DNA of 64,000 nt, from positions 1 to 64,000 of the forward strand of contig JAJDTF010000146.1 in the NCBI GenBank assembly GCA_022827265.1, given 5' to 3'. The DNA comes from Acidimicrobiia bacterium (GTDB taxonomy: Bacteria; Actinomycetota; Acidimicrobiia; Acidimicrobiales; Poriferisodalaceae). The stretch's first letter is position 1. Every line of letters starts with the position of its first letter. The notes under the pieces are model-generated. The model had not been told where the DNA came from. It did no database searches and worked only from the letters and a program-made list of their open reading frames with translations. Position numbers and translations under genes: made by a program. Positions 44,749-52,087 of this stretch are shown here, piece by piece.

Positions 44749-45024
44749 GTGAACGACAACATCGAGTTCGGCGGGGTTTCCCTAGCCGAGTTCGCTATGA
44801 CCACGCTGCGGCGAATGCTCATCACTCAAGCAGTGCTGCAACAAGTCGCGAAAACGATCCCGCCCGATCTCGTCCGCGAAATCGTCCGCGAGGTTGCGCA
44901 GGACATCCAAGAAGCTCTCGGCAGCGATCTCACGGGGTTGGGGTTCACTCCCGGCAACATTCGCAGCGAACTGGACCGGATCGCGCTGCTGATGCTTGAC
45001 AAATCCGAAGAAGCGCAACAGTGA
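44749..45024 (+). CDS. Passenger gene: small helical protein
   Basis: A 91-residue, probably all-helical protein (SLAEFAMTTLRRMLITQAVLQQVAKTIPPDLVREIVREVAQDIQEAL) with GTG start at 44749. No motif is recognised. It is bracketed by two copies of a 35-40 bp direct repeat, as if it were a cassette that entered the element separately. No clear Shine-Dalgarno. Confidence 0.5.
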   Translation: MNDNIEFGGVSLAEFAMTTLRRMLITQAVLQQVAKTIPPDLVREIVREVAQDIQEALGSDLTGLGFTPGNIRSELDRIALLMLDKSEEAQQ

Positions 45025-45039
45025 CCGCATGGCAGCCAC

Positions 45040-45074
45040 GGTAGCGGAACGAACGCGCGCCTAACGTGCGCGGG
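45040..45074 (+). repeat. Direct repeat in the transposon, copy 2
   Basis: GGTAGCGGAACGAACGCGCG followed by CCTAACGTGCGCG; overlaps the end of the 45-codon gene on the minus strand. Confidence 0.7.
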
Positions 45075-45198
45075 CGCGTGGGGTCTTGCGCAGCAACGCC
45101 CTAGCTACCTGCTCAGGTGTCGCGTCAGGATCAATCTGCCGCACCGGAGGCGGCAACCACGGATGCTTCGTGCGCCGCTTGTCACGCTTCTTGGTCAT
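45061..45198 (-). CDS. Passenger gene: 45-residue basic protein
   Basis: MTKKRDKRRTKHPWLPPPVRQ, then IDPDATPEQVARALLRKTPRARAR. Highly basic at both ends. Its ATG overlaps the stop of the methyltransferase-HNH gene as ATGA, which supports real translation as the third gene of the leftward operon. The DATPEQVARALLRK segment looks like a short helix. Function unknown. Confidence 0.5.
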   Translation of the reverse strand: MTKKRDKRRTKHPWLPPPVRQIDPDATPEQVARALLRKTPRARAR

Positions 45199-46404
45199 GC
45201 TGACAGCTCCAGCTTCGTGCGCAGATATTCCATGCCACGATCCCCTTTCACGCTGTTGCAATGGCCGCACAGCAGTTGCAGATTCCCGATGTGATCGGTG
45301 CCGCCCTTCGAACGGGCGATGATGTGATCCACCGTGAGGTTCTGGGGGAGGAAGTGCTCACGGCATCCCGCGCAATGTCCGCCTTGCGCGCCGTACAGGG
45401 CTTCGCGGTTCTCGCGGCAGTTGTGGGCGGGCAGCTTCCCGAGGTCGGTGCGCTGCGGTATGTCGGTGCGGGCGATGATGTCGCGGAACATTCCCTGTCG
45501 CCCTTCGATGCGCTGCACGACAAGCTGCGCTGCCTTCGGTGACAAGTCGATGCCGACCCACTTGCGGCCGAGGTCTTCGGCGGCGACCATCGCGGTCGCG
45601 CAGCCGCAGAACGGATCGAACACAACGCCGCGGGGGGGGGGTAGCGGCTTTGATGATGCGCGACAGCAGCTTGAGCGGCTTCTGCGTCGGATAGCCGACC
45701 CGCTCGGAGGCGATGCGGCCAACGGGCGAGAAGTCAGTCCACCACGTCTCAGGCACCTTGCCCCTGGCGAGATACTCGGCCCGTGCCTCAGGAGTGAGCG
45801 CTTCGGCTATCGCCGCGCCCTGCTTGTTCGTGTTCAGTTGCTTGTGCGGGACTCGCACGTCGTCGCGGTTGAACGTCCATTCGTCGCCTTTGGCGAACCA
45901 GAAGATCGTGTCGTGCTTGCGGTTGAACTGGCGCATCTTCGGGCTGCCGGGGCCGGTGTAGCACCAGACGATCTCATTGCGGCACCGGCCGCGGCCGAAG
46001 ATCGCGTCCAAGAGCAGCTTGAGGTAGTGGCTCATGGTGGGATCGCAGTGCAGGAACAGCGACCCAGCCGCGCCGAGCACACGATGGGCTTCGAGCAGCC
46101 GCGCAGCCATATAGGCGAGGTAGGACTTGTCGCTGTCCGTCATTGCCGCCAGCAGCACCCGATGCAGAGCGGGGTGCTTGTCCTCTATGAGGTTGATCCA
46201 CTCGGCGTCCACGTCTCGCAGCGTCCACGTATCCGAGAACTCAGCACCGGCGGCCTGCGAACCGATAGGCGCGGCGTAGTCACGCTTCGAGTTGAACGGC
46301 GGATCGAGGTAGATCAGATCGACGGTGCCCGAGTTCATGCCGCGCATGATGTGCAGGTTGTCGCCGGTGAACACGGTCTTGTTCGCCCAGTTCGGGGCTA
46401 CCAC
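45195..46404 (-). CDS. DNA methyltransferase-HNH nuclease fusion, frameshifted at a G10 tract
   Basis: N-terminal part (GTG 46404 onward) is a beta-class amino-methyltransferase: motif IV DPPFNSKRDY near residue 35, LFLHCDPTMSHYLKLLLDAIFG, then TQKPLKLLSRIIKAAT. Motif I (FDPFCGCATAMVAAEDLGRKWVGIDLS) comes last and is one base out of frame, because of a run of ten G (45632-45641); nine would restore a single 402-codon frame. The restored C-terminus is an HNH domain (HCAGCREHFLPQNLTVDHIIARSKGG, LLCGHCNSVKG). The gene starts 7 bp inside the transposase end. Phase variation, decay or a sequencing error are all possible. Confidence 0.85.
45632..45641. repeat. Homopolymer of ten G inside the methyltransferase gene
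   Basis: The run lies between methyltransferase motifs IV and I and is the exact point where the reading frame is lost. Long G runs slip readily in replication and in sequencing. Confidence 0.9.
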
Positions 46405-47402
46405 GGCTCGCCGTCCGGCACGCTCACAGTGCCAGCGGGGAAGCTGGCTACGAGGTCCACATAGCGGATGCGCTGCCCGATCAAACCGCGGGCCACCATC
46501 CCCATCTGATCCACAGTGTCGAGTTCGCGCAGGTTGTGACGGCCCGCGAACTCGTCGATATAGCGCTGCAAATGCTTCGCGGAGAAGTGGTGATAGACGC
46601 CTTGGTAGCCGCGCTTCAGCATCGCCCAGAAGCTCTCGATGCCGTTCGTGTGGGCTTGCCCGCGTACGAACTCCCCGACCGAATGGGCGACCGTCTCATG
46701 CTCCCGAGCCATCCCGCGGTAGGCCGGTTCGCCGTCCGTGTAGACCGTCGCTGTCTCGGCAGTGTGATCTTCGACGAACGGGCGCAACGTGGCAGCGTTC
46801 ACGCTGTCAATCACTACAGCGGCGACGCGGTTGCTGTCGCGATCCTTCACCCCGACAACCGCCGTCTTATCGACGCCGCCCCTGCCGCTGATCCGACGCT
46901 CGCGGTCCACCGCGTGCATGTTCTTCGCTTTGCCGCCCACGAACGTCTCATCGGCCTCTACGGGGCCGCTGAACTGCTCAGCACGGTCGGGAGCGAACGC
47001 CGTGCGGATGCGGTGCAGCATGAACCACGCCGTCTTCTGAGTCACCTTCAGGTCACGATGCAGCTTCATGCTCGACACGCCTTTCAGCGATGACAGTTCG
47101 AGATAGATCGCGATGGCCCACTTGCGCAGCGGCACCTTCGACGACGCCAACGCGGTGCCGGTCTTGACGGAGAAGTACTGCTTGCAGTCACGGCACCGGT
47201 ACGGCATCGACTTGTGAGTGACCTCGGAGGTCTGCTTGGAGCCGCAGTGCCCGCACACGCGACCGTTCGGCCATATCTCGGCTTCCAGCCACACACGTGC
47301 AGCCGCTTCGTCGGGGAACATCTCGAACAGTTCGATCAGCGAGATTCCCTGCCGGTAGTGCTTGCCGGGTGCCTTAGCGGGGTTGACAGCGGTTGTGCTC
47401 AT
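46398..47402 (-). CDS. IS1595-family (ISXO2-like) transposase
   Basis: A 334-residue DDE-type transposase. The N-terminal zinc ribbon (CGHCGS ... CRDCKQYFSVKTGTAL, about 48-85) binds DNA. The catalytic core has VEADETFVGG, TVYTDGEPAYRGM and the closing NGIESFWAMLKRGYQGVYHHFSAKHLQRY with HNLR, all typical of ISXO2. It is intact and starts 53 bp inside the right end. It is likely active or recently so, given the perfect terminal repeats and target duplication. Confidence 0.95.
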   Translation of the reverse strand: MSTTAVNPAKAPGKHYRQGISLIELFEMFPDEAAARVWLEAEIWPNGRVCGHCGSKQTSEVTHKSMPYRCRDCKQYFSVKTGTALASSKVPLRKWAIAIYLELSSLKGVSSMKLHRDLKVTQKTAWFMLHRIRTAFAPDRAEQFSGPVEADETFVGGKAKNMHAVDRERRISGRGGVDKTAVVGVKDRDSNRVAAVVIDSVNAATLRPFVEDHTAETATVYTDGEPAYRGMAREHETVAHSVGEFVRGQAHTNGIESFWAMLKRGYQGVYHHFSAKHLQRYIDEFAGRHNLRELDTVDQMGMVARGLIGQRIRYVDLVASFPAGTVSVPDGEPW

Positions 47403-47429
47403 GCCGTCATTATATCGAACGGTAGACCG

Positions 47430-47455
47430 CTACGCAACTTTCCTACATAATCCCC
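47430..47455 (-). repeat. Right terminal inverted repeat of the IS1595-family element
   Basis: Perfect reverse complement of 44303-44328; followed by the target duplication CTCGAGAA (47456-47463). Confidence 0.95.
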
Positions 47456-47463
47456 CTCGAGAA

Positions 47464-47496
47464 AGTCCTTTGGGCGAGACAAGTACCGCGACGTAG
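47464..47496 (+). pseudogene. gyrA: Displaced original 3' end of gyrA
   Basis: Joining the sequence before 44303 to that after the second target copy keeps the gyrA frame: codons for SPLGETSTAT then TAG at 47494-47496. This stretch is the ancestral GyrA tail, now cut off from the gene by the 3.15 kb element. Confidence 0.85.
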
Positions 47497-47520
47497 TTTC
47501 AGCGACGGCTTGGGACATGA

Positions 47521-47554
47521 CAGAGCCCCGGCTTCCGAAGAGGCCGAGGCTCTG
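47521..47554 (+). terminator. Hairpin after the original gyrA stop
   Basis: CAGAGCC (47521-47527) pairs with GGCTCTG (47548-47554), with further pairs inside (CGGC/GCCG) around CCGAAG. It begins 24 bp after the ancestral gyrA stop and is followed by a short T-containing stretch (GAGTTTCTGT). It probably terminated the gyrase operon. Confidence 0.55.
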
Positions 47555-47566
47555 CCGAGTTTCTGT

Positions 47567-47638
47567 GGGGCCGCTGGCAGGTGCCAGGGCGTCCGGGCTT
47601 GTCATCCTACGTCGAGGGTTCGAGTCCCTCCGGCTCCA
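47567..47638 (+). other. tRNA-like sequence with no valid anticodon arm
   Basis: The ends pair like an acceptor stem (GGGGCCG/CGGCTCC, including a G3-U70 type pair) and the T arm is perfect (GAGGG-TTCGAGT-CCCTC). The middle does not fold: the D region is a tight CTGGCA/TGCCAG palindrome and no 5-bp anticodon stem with a 7-nt loop exists. It may be a tRNA remnant, an integration scar or a tRNA-mimic. CCA is not encoded. Confidence 0.45.
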
Positions 47639-47712
47639 CAACCGCAAGTTATCACCTTGCATCGCGCGAAAATCCTTCGGGTTTGGAGGGCTCGGCGTCA
47701 TAGTTTCGGCTG

Positions 47713-48108
47713 ATGCCGATGTGTGCGGGGCGAACGATCTGGGCTCGGACCCAGCGCGGGCAGGCAGCCCTGCCGGTGGCGTTGCTGGCGCTGGCGTTGA
47801 TCGTGGGCTTGGGCCTCGTGGCTCGGTGGGGTCAGGCCGCAGTGGCGAGTTCACGCGCGCAAGCTGCCGCCGACTCGGCTGCGCTCGCGACGCTGGCATC
47901 CGCTGACGTCGAAGCGATCCGGCACGGCGTGCTGCCCGACGATGCCGCCGCACGCAACGCTGTCAGCGATGCCGGTGGGACGCTGGTGGGCTTCGAGGTG
48001 CGCGTCGACGATGCAGCGGCACACGTCGAGGTGATCGTGGAACTCGACGGCCAGCGGGCCTCGGCTGCTGCTGCGGCACCGTTGTCGCTGGTCGATGCCG
48101 GAGCTTGA
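47713..48108 (+). CDS. TadE/TadG-like pilin-family protein
   Basis: A 131-residue protein with the N-terminal hallmark of TadE-like pseudopilins and Flp secretion proteins: QRGQAALPVALLALALIVGLGLVARWGQAAVASSRAQAAADSAALA (TM about 19-37 followed by the ASSRAQAAADSAALA helix). The rest is a small extracytoplasmic beta domain. In actinobacteria such proteins accompany tad loci; no other tad gene lies here, so it is an orphan. ATG at 47713; GTG alternatives exist. Confidence 0.65.
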   Translation: MPMCAGRTIWARTQRGQAALPVALLALALIVGLGLVARWGQAAVASSRAQAAADSAALATLASADVEAIRHGVLPDDAAARNAVSDAGGTLVGFEVRVDDAAAHVEVIVELDGQRASAAAAAPLSLVDAGA

Positions 48109-48193
48109 GCCAAGCAGCGAAGCCATGGCTCGATGTCTTGGGCATCTTCGCGGCAACCGGGGGTCCTGCGGGCTGACTCCTACACTGCGGAGC

Positions 48194-48925
48194 GTGGCCG
48201 ATGCGACATCGGGCGGGGAGCCGCCGTCGCCGGAGCCGGGCGGGCCGACTCCTACCGACGAACTCTTCGCCGAGGCGCTGGGCATTACCCCAGCGAGCAG
48301 CACCCGTCGGCGCCGTGACCGCACGCCGGCCGCACAGAACCCGTCGCCCGGGGCATCCATGCCGCCCCCCATACCCCCGTCGCAGCATCAGGCTCCGCCG
48401 CCGGGGCAGATGGTGCCGCCCCATGCGGCGTCGGGCCAGGCTCCGGCGCCTCCTGGCGCGGTCGGCCAGCCAGCGATGGCCCCACCCCCCTCGACCTTGG
48501 CACCTTCCGAGGAAGCCCCAGCGGTGCGCTGGGCGTGGTTGAGCCAGCGTCGGGCCCGGGTACGGCGAACTCACCGGATCCTGCGTCACATCGATCCCTG
48601 GTCGGTGTTCAAAGTGTCGGTGCTGCTGTACGCCTGCCTGTATGTCGCGGTGCTGGCGGCGGGCGTGCTGCTGTGGAACGCGGCTCAGCGCTCAGGTCTC
48701 GTCGACAAGGTGGAATCGTTCATCACCGAAGTCGGCTCCTATGAGAGCTGGACCATCGATGGCATGGTGATCTTCGGGCGTGCCCGGATCATCGGTCTCA
48801 TCGTCGCCACAGTCGGCGTGGCCTTCAACGTGGTGATGGCGATCATGTTCAACCTGATCAGCGATCTGACCGGGGGCGTCCGGGTCACGGTGCTCGAAGA
48901 CGAGCGCCGCCCGCCCGCCCGCTAG
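48194..48925 (+). CDS. DUF3566 transmembrane protein
   Basis: A 243-residue membrane protein found after gyrA in most actinobacteria (Rv0007-like). The N-terminal 130 residues are Pro/Ala-rich and probably disordered; the DUF3566 domain follows: RRTHRILRHIDPWSVFKVSVLLYACLYVAVLAAGVLLWNAA, a periplasmic part, and the second TM IIGLIVATVGVAFNVVMAIMFNLISDLTGGVRVTVLED. GTG at 48194 is chosen because the longer frame is not conserved. It is thought to act in the envelope or division; precise function is unknown. Confidence 0.88.
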   Translation: MADATSGGEPPSPEPGGPTPTDELFAEALGITPASSTRRRRDRTPAAQNPSPGASMPPPIPPSQHQAPPPGQMVPPHAASGQAPAPPGAVGQPAMAPPPSTLAPSEEAPAVRWAWLSQRRARVRRTHRILRHIDPWSVFKVSVLLYACLYVAVLAAGVLLWNAAQRSGLVDKVESFITEVGSYESWTIDGMVIFGRARIIGLIVATVGVAFNVVMAIMFNLISDLTGGVRVTVLEDERRPPAR

Positions 48926-49014
48926 TCCTGCGTCGACATGCGCTGATGTCACATCAGCCGCCTCCGCAGCGGGCGCACACATTGACGACTGGGCTGTAGT
49001 GTGTGCGGCTCCGC

Positions 49015-49088
<74 letters not shown>

Positions 49089-49110
49089 CAAGCACGCTGC
49101 ATGCTTCCAG

Positions 49111-49178
49111 CGGCCAAGCCCGGGACCCGAGCGGCCCGTGAGCCCGTATTGCGTGAGGACGGGGAACAAGATCGGGAA
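49111..49178 (-). repeat. R1 interspersed repeat, copy e
   Basis: Reverse-orientation copy: CCCGAGCGGCCCGTGAGCCC, then about 20 bp and GGGGAACAAGATCGGGA. It starts 23 bp after tRNA-Ile and ends just before a small membrane-protein gene. Confidence 0.7.
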
Positions 49179-49183
49179 GCTCA

Positions 49184-49321
49184 GTGAGCTTTCTTCGCCG
49201 AGCGTTGCTCGCCGTCGTCGTGGGTGGGCTGGTCACGGTCGTTCTGCGGCTGCGTTCGTCGCAGGACATCCCTCGCCGTGAAGGCAGTTGGCGTGAGCTG
49301 GCCGGACCTGACCTGCGGTGA
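49184..49321 (+). CDS. 45-residue single-span membrane protein
   Basis: A short frame from GTG 49184 (GGAAG 5 nt upstream) to TGA 49321: MSFLRRALLAVVVGGLVTVV then LRLRSSQDIPRREGSWRELAGPDLR. One clear TM helix (about 7-22) with positive residues on the cytosolic side and a soluble tail. It fills the gap between tRNA-Ile and the next gene. No family is recognised. Confidence 0.55.
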   Translation: MSFLRRALLAVVVGGLVTVVLRLRSSQDIPRREGSWRELAGPDLR

Positions 49322-49346
49322 TCGCTGAACACATGAGTCCGATCTC

Positions 49347-50333
49347 GTGAGCACCGTCGCGGTCATCGGTGCAGGCGCGGTGGGGCAGCGAATCGCCCGA
49401 CAGCTGGCCTCACGGCCCGACGTCGATCGTCTCGTGCTCGGATCGCGCCACACTGCTCGCCTGCGCGGCCTCGCTGCCCAGCTGCTCGATGTCGACGTGG
49501 AGGTGCTCGAACCCGGCGCTTTGCCTGAAGCGGACGTGGTGGTGCTCAGCCTGCCGAGCGGCGGCCACGCCGCGCTGGCCACTAAGGCCCTCGAGCGTCA
49601 CTCACACGTGGTGTCGCTGTCGGGTGCTGTGACCGACGTCGAACAATTGCTCGAAATGAACAAGCGAGCCATGAACGCCAAGCGGTCCGTCGTGGTCGGT
49701 GCGGGTTTCTCGCCGGGGTACAGCTGCCTCTTGGCGCGCCACGGCGCGGCTCGATTCGATGTGGTCACCGAGGTGCACATCGCCCGGGTCGGCACCGGAG
49801 GTCCGGCATGCCAGCGCCAGCTGCACCGTGCCAGAACCGGCACCTCGGTGGATTGGCGCGATGGGCAATGGCGCCGCCGGCGCGGCGGATCGGGCCGGGA
49901 GCTCGTGTGGTTCCCTGACCCGCTCGGCGCCCACGACTGTTACCGGGCGGCACTGGCGGATGCGCTGTTGCTGGTGCCGGCGTTCAGTGATGTCGAACGG
50001 GTGACCGCCCGGGTGGCGGGCACGCGGCGCGATCGCCTCACGGCCATGCTGCCGATGCTGCGGCCGCCCCACCCCGAAGGCGGGCCGGGCGGGGTGCGAG
50101 TGGAGCTGCGCGGCGTGCGAGACGGCCGCCATTGCACCGATGTGCTCGGCGTGATCGACCATCCGAGCGCGGCTGCTGCCGCGGTGGCAGCGACCGCTGC
50201 CGGCTGGGCGCTAGCCGACGAATTGCCCACCGGAGCGTGGGGGCTGGGAATGCTCGACGACCCGTTGCCGTGGCTTGCCGAGCTGGCCGAGCGAGGCGTC
50301 CGCGCCGCCGCCTACGAGGGCGCGCGCCTGTAG
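49347..50333 (+). CDS. Saccharopine dehydrogenase-like NAD(P)-binding protein
   Basis: A 328-residue protein with an N-terminal Rossmann domain (STVAVIGAGAVGQRIARQLASRPDVDRLVLGSR; LPEADVVVLSLPSGGHAALATKALERHSHVVSLSG), typical of the Sacchrp_dh_NADP family, then a substrate-binding half (GAGFSPGYSCLLARHG ... VGTGGPACQRQLH). Such proteins include trans-acting enoyl reductases and amino-acid dehydrogenases; the substrate here cannot be told. GTG start at 49347. It is alone on its strand. Confidence 0.75.
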   Translation: MSTVAVIGAGAVGQRIARQLASRPDVDRLVLGSRHTARLRGLAAQLLDVDVEVLEPGALPEADVVVLSLPSGGHAALATKALERHSHVVSLSGAVTDVEQLLEMNKRAMNAKRSVVVGAGFSPGYSCLLARHGAARFDVVTEVHIARVGTGGPACQRQLHRARTGTSVDWRDGQWRRRRGGSGRELVWFPDPLGAHDCYRAALADALLLVPAFSDVERVTARVAGTRRDRLTAMLPMLRPPHPEGGPGGVRVELRGVRDGRHCTDVLGVIDHPSAAAAAVAATAAGWALADELPTGAWGLGMLDDPLPWLAELAERGVRAAAYEGARL

Positions 50334-50377
50334 CGCTGGGAGCGGAGGCGCTTGCCGCCTCCGCTGCAGGCACTCGG

Positions 50378-51115
50378 TCAGAAGCGCACGTCCCGCTGCC
50401 ATTCGTGGAGCAGGTCTGTTCGGCCGAACGTCTCGAGCTGTTCGGGGCCGATGCGGCCCCACACGAACAGCAGGAGGTCCTGCGCCGGGCCTCGTGCGGC
50501 TACGTCGGACTTTGCATGCGCACGCTCGACCTGCATCCCGTCGGGTGTGCGGGTGACGACCCACTCTCCGTGCGCATCGGTGGCGTGCAGGTGCACGGTC
50601 TCGCCGTTGCCGGCGAACGCGTCGGGTCGTCTCAGGCGCACGTAGACGTCGAAGAGCTCGTCGACACCGTCGACCGCGAGGTCGGGTGCTATCGGCGCCG
50701 GCGTGATGCCCAGGGCAGCTTCGGCGTCCCACCGGTGCATCGTGCATTCGTGTGCCATGCGTCGCCACCAGAAGCTCATGGACTGTTGTTCGGGGTCCCA
50801 CGTCCAGGCGGCGGCGTCCGGCGGGCGCCCGGTCATGAGACCGGTGAGTGCATCGAATGCGTCCGCGTGCCACTGCGACACGGAGCCGGGAGGCTTGGCG
50901 ATGGCGGATGGCTCGACGCGCGCTCCTGCGGTGATGCTGCCGCGCACGAATGTCCAGACCGTGGCGCAGTGCTCGATGAGCGCTTCGAGGGTCCAGTCGC
51001 TGCAGCTGGGGACACGTCTGGCCCACATGTCCGGCGAGCATTCGGCATCTGCGGCGATTTCGTTGAGTCGCGCGCCCTCTGCGGCTCGGAACTCTGCGTA
51101 CCCTGTGGCATCCAT
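50378..51115 (-). CDS. Maleylpyruvate isomerase/mycothiol-dependent (DinB-like) family protein
   Basis: A 245-residue protein with the MDMPI_N helical-bundle domain (about 1-140; CSDWTLEALIEHCATVWTFV, WWRRMAHECTMHRWDAEAALG with the family metal-binding His residues) and an MDMPI_C domain (about 150-240; ETVHLHATDAHGEWVVTRTPDG). In actinobacteria these enzymes use mycothiol as thiol cofactor for isomerisation or detoxification. ATG at 51115. It is divergent from lgt. Substrate unknown. Confidence 0.82.
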   Translation of the reverse strand: MDATGYAEFRAAEGARLNEIAADAECSPDMWARRVPSCSDWTLEALIEHCATVWTFVRGSITAGARVEPSAIAKPPGSVSQWHADAFDALTGLMTGRPPDAAAWTWDPEQQSMSFWWRRMAHECTMHRWDAEAALGITPAPIAPDLAVDGVDELFDVYVRLRRPDAFAGNGETVHLHATDAHGEWVVTRTPDGMQVERAHAKSDVAARGPAQDLLLFVWGRIGPEQLETFGRTDLLHEWQRDVRF

Positions 51116-51166
51116 GGCGTGTGATCTCCTGCTCCTGCCGGTCGAGCCAATGGCCGCAGCCATGAC

Positions 51167-52063
51167 GTGAGCGGGCTCCTGGCGTCGATTCCCAGCCCGT
51201 CGCGGAGCTACATCTCGCTCGGTCCGCTCGACATTCGAGCCTATGGCGTTGCCATCGGCGTGTCGGTGCTGGTGGCACTGTGGATCACCTCCCGCCGCTG
51301 GCGTCGGGCCATTGCAGACCGAGACGACGCGTACAGAGCTAGCGCCAACGACTTGGTTGGGACGATCGCGATCTGGGCGGTACCCGCCGGCTTGATCGGT
51401 GCCCGGCTGTATCACGTCATCACCGACTTCGATCGGTATCAAGACAATCTCGGCGACGTGCTGAAGATCTGGCAGGGCGGCCTGGGCATCTGGGGCGGCA
51501 TCTCGGCCGGCGTGCTGGTGGCGGTGTGGATGCTGCGCCGTGGCGGGCACAGCACCGGAGCGATGCTCGACGCGCTGGCGCCCGCGCTCGCGGTGGCCCA
51601 GGCCATCGGCCGCTTGGGGAACTGGTTCAACCAGGAGCTGTACGGCCGGCCCACGAACTTGGCGTGGGGGCTCGAGATCGACGAGGTGCATCGGGCCGCC
51701 GGCTACGGGCTCGAAGACACTTTTCACCCGACGTTCGCGTACGAAGCCCTGTGGAATCTGTGCCTGGCGGCCACGCTCGTGTGGATCGTCCCCAAGGCGC
51801 TCCCGCGCCTGCGCACGGGCTACCTGTTTGCGGTGTATGTGCTCGGCTACACCGTCGGGCGGCTGTGGATCGAGCTGCTGCGCATCGACACGGCCAACGA
51901 GCTGTGGGGCGTGCGGATCAACGTGTGGACCAGCATCGTGGTCGGCCTCGCAGCACTGATTGCCGTGCTGGTGGGCCTGCGTCGCGGCCTCGATGCCGCT
52001 GAAGGTCGCGTTGAACCCGAGCCTGCTGACGCAGATGCGGAGATCGCTGAGACCGGCTGCTGA
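51167..52063 (+). CDS. lgt: Prolipoprotein diacylglyceryl transferase
   Basis: Attaches diacylglycerol to the lipobox cysteine of prolipoproteins. The 298-residue protein has about seven TM segments and the Lgt signature GRLGNWFNQELYGRPTNLAWGLEI, plus the IRAYGVAIGVSVL N-terminal region, GARLYHVITDFD and the HPTFAYEALWNL and GYTVGRLWIELLRID conserved segments. GTG start. In many actinobacteria lgt lies with trp genes; here it is alone. Confidence 0.94.
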   Translation: MSGLLASIPSPSRSYISLGPLDIRAYGVAIGVSVLVALWITSRRWRRAIADRDDAYRASANDLVGTIAIWAVPAGLIGARLYHVITDFDRYQDNLGDVLKIWQGGLGIWGGISAGVLVAVWMLRRGGHSTGAMLDALAPALAVAQAIGRLGNWFNQELYGRPTNLAWGLEIDEVHRAAGYGLEDTFHPTFAYEALWNLCLAATLVWIVPKALPRLRTGYLFAVYVLGYTVGRLWIELLRIDTANELWGVRINVWTSIVVGLAALIAVLVGLRRGLDAAEGRVEPEPADADAEIAETGC

Positions 52064-52087
52064 TCGCCGATCACTCCCGCCAGGCCG

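Larger units (their letters stand above)
44303..47455. mobile_element. IS1595-family (ISXO2-type) element with passenger genes
   Basis: A 3153-bp element bounded by perfect 26-bp inverted repeats starting GGGGATTATGTAGG and flanked by a perfect 8-bp target duplication CTCGAGAA (44295-44302 and 47456-47463). The 8-bp duplication is typical for IS1595. It holds an ISXO2-type transposase, a methyltransferase-HNH fusion and three small genes. The two flanks rejoin to an uninterrupted gyrA reading frame. Confidence 0.95.
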
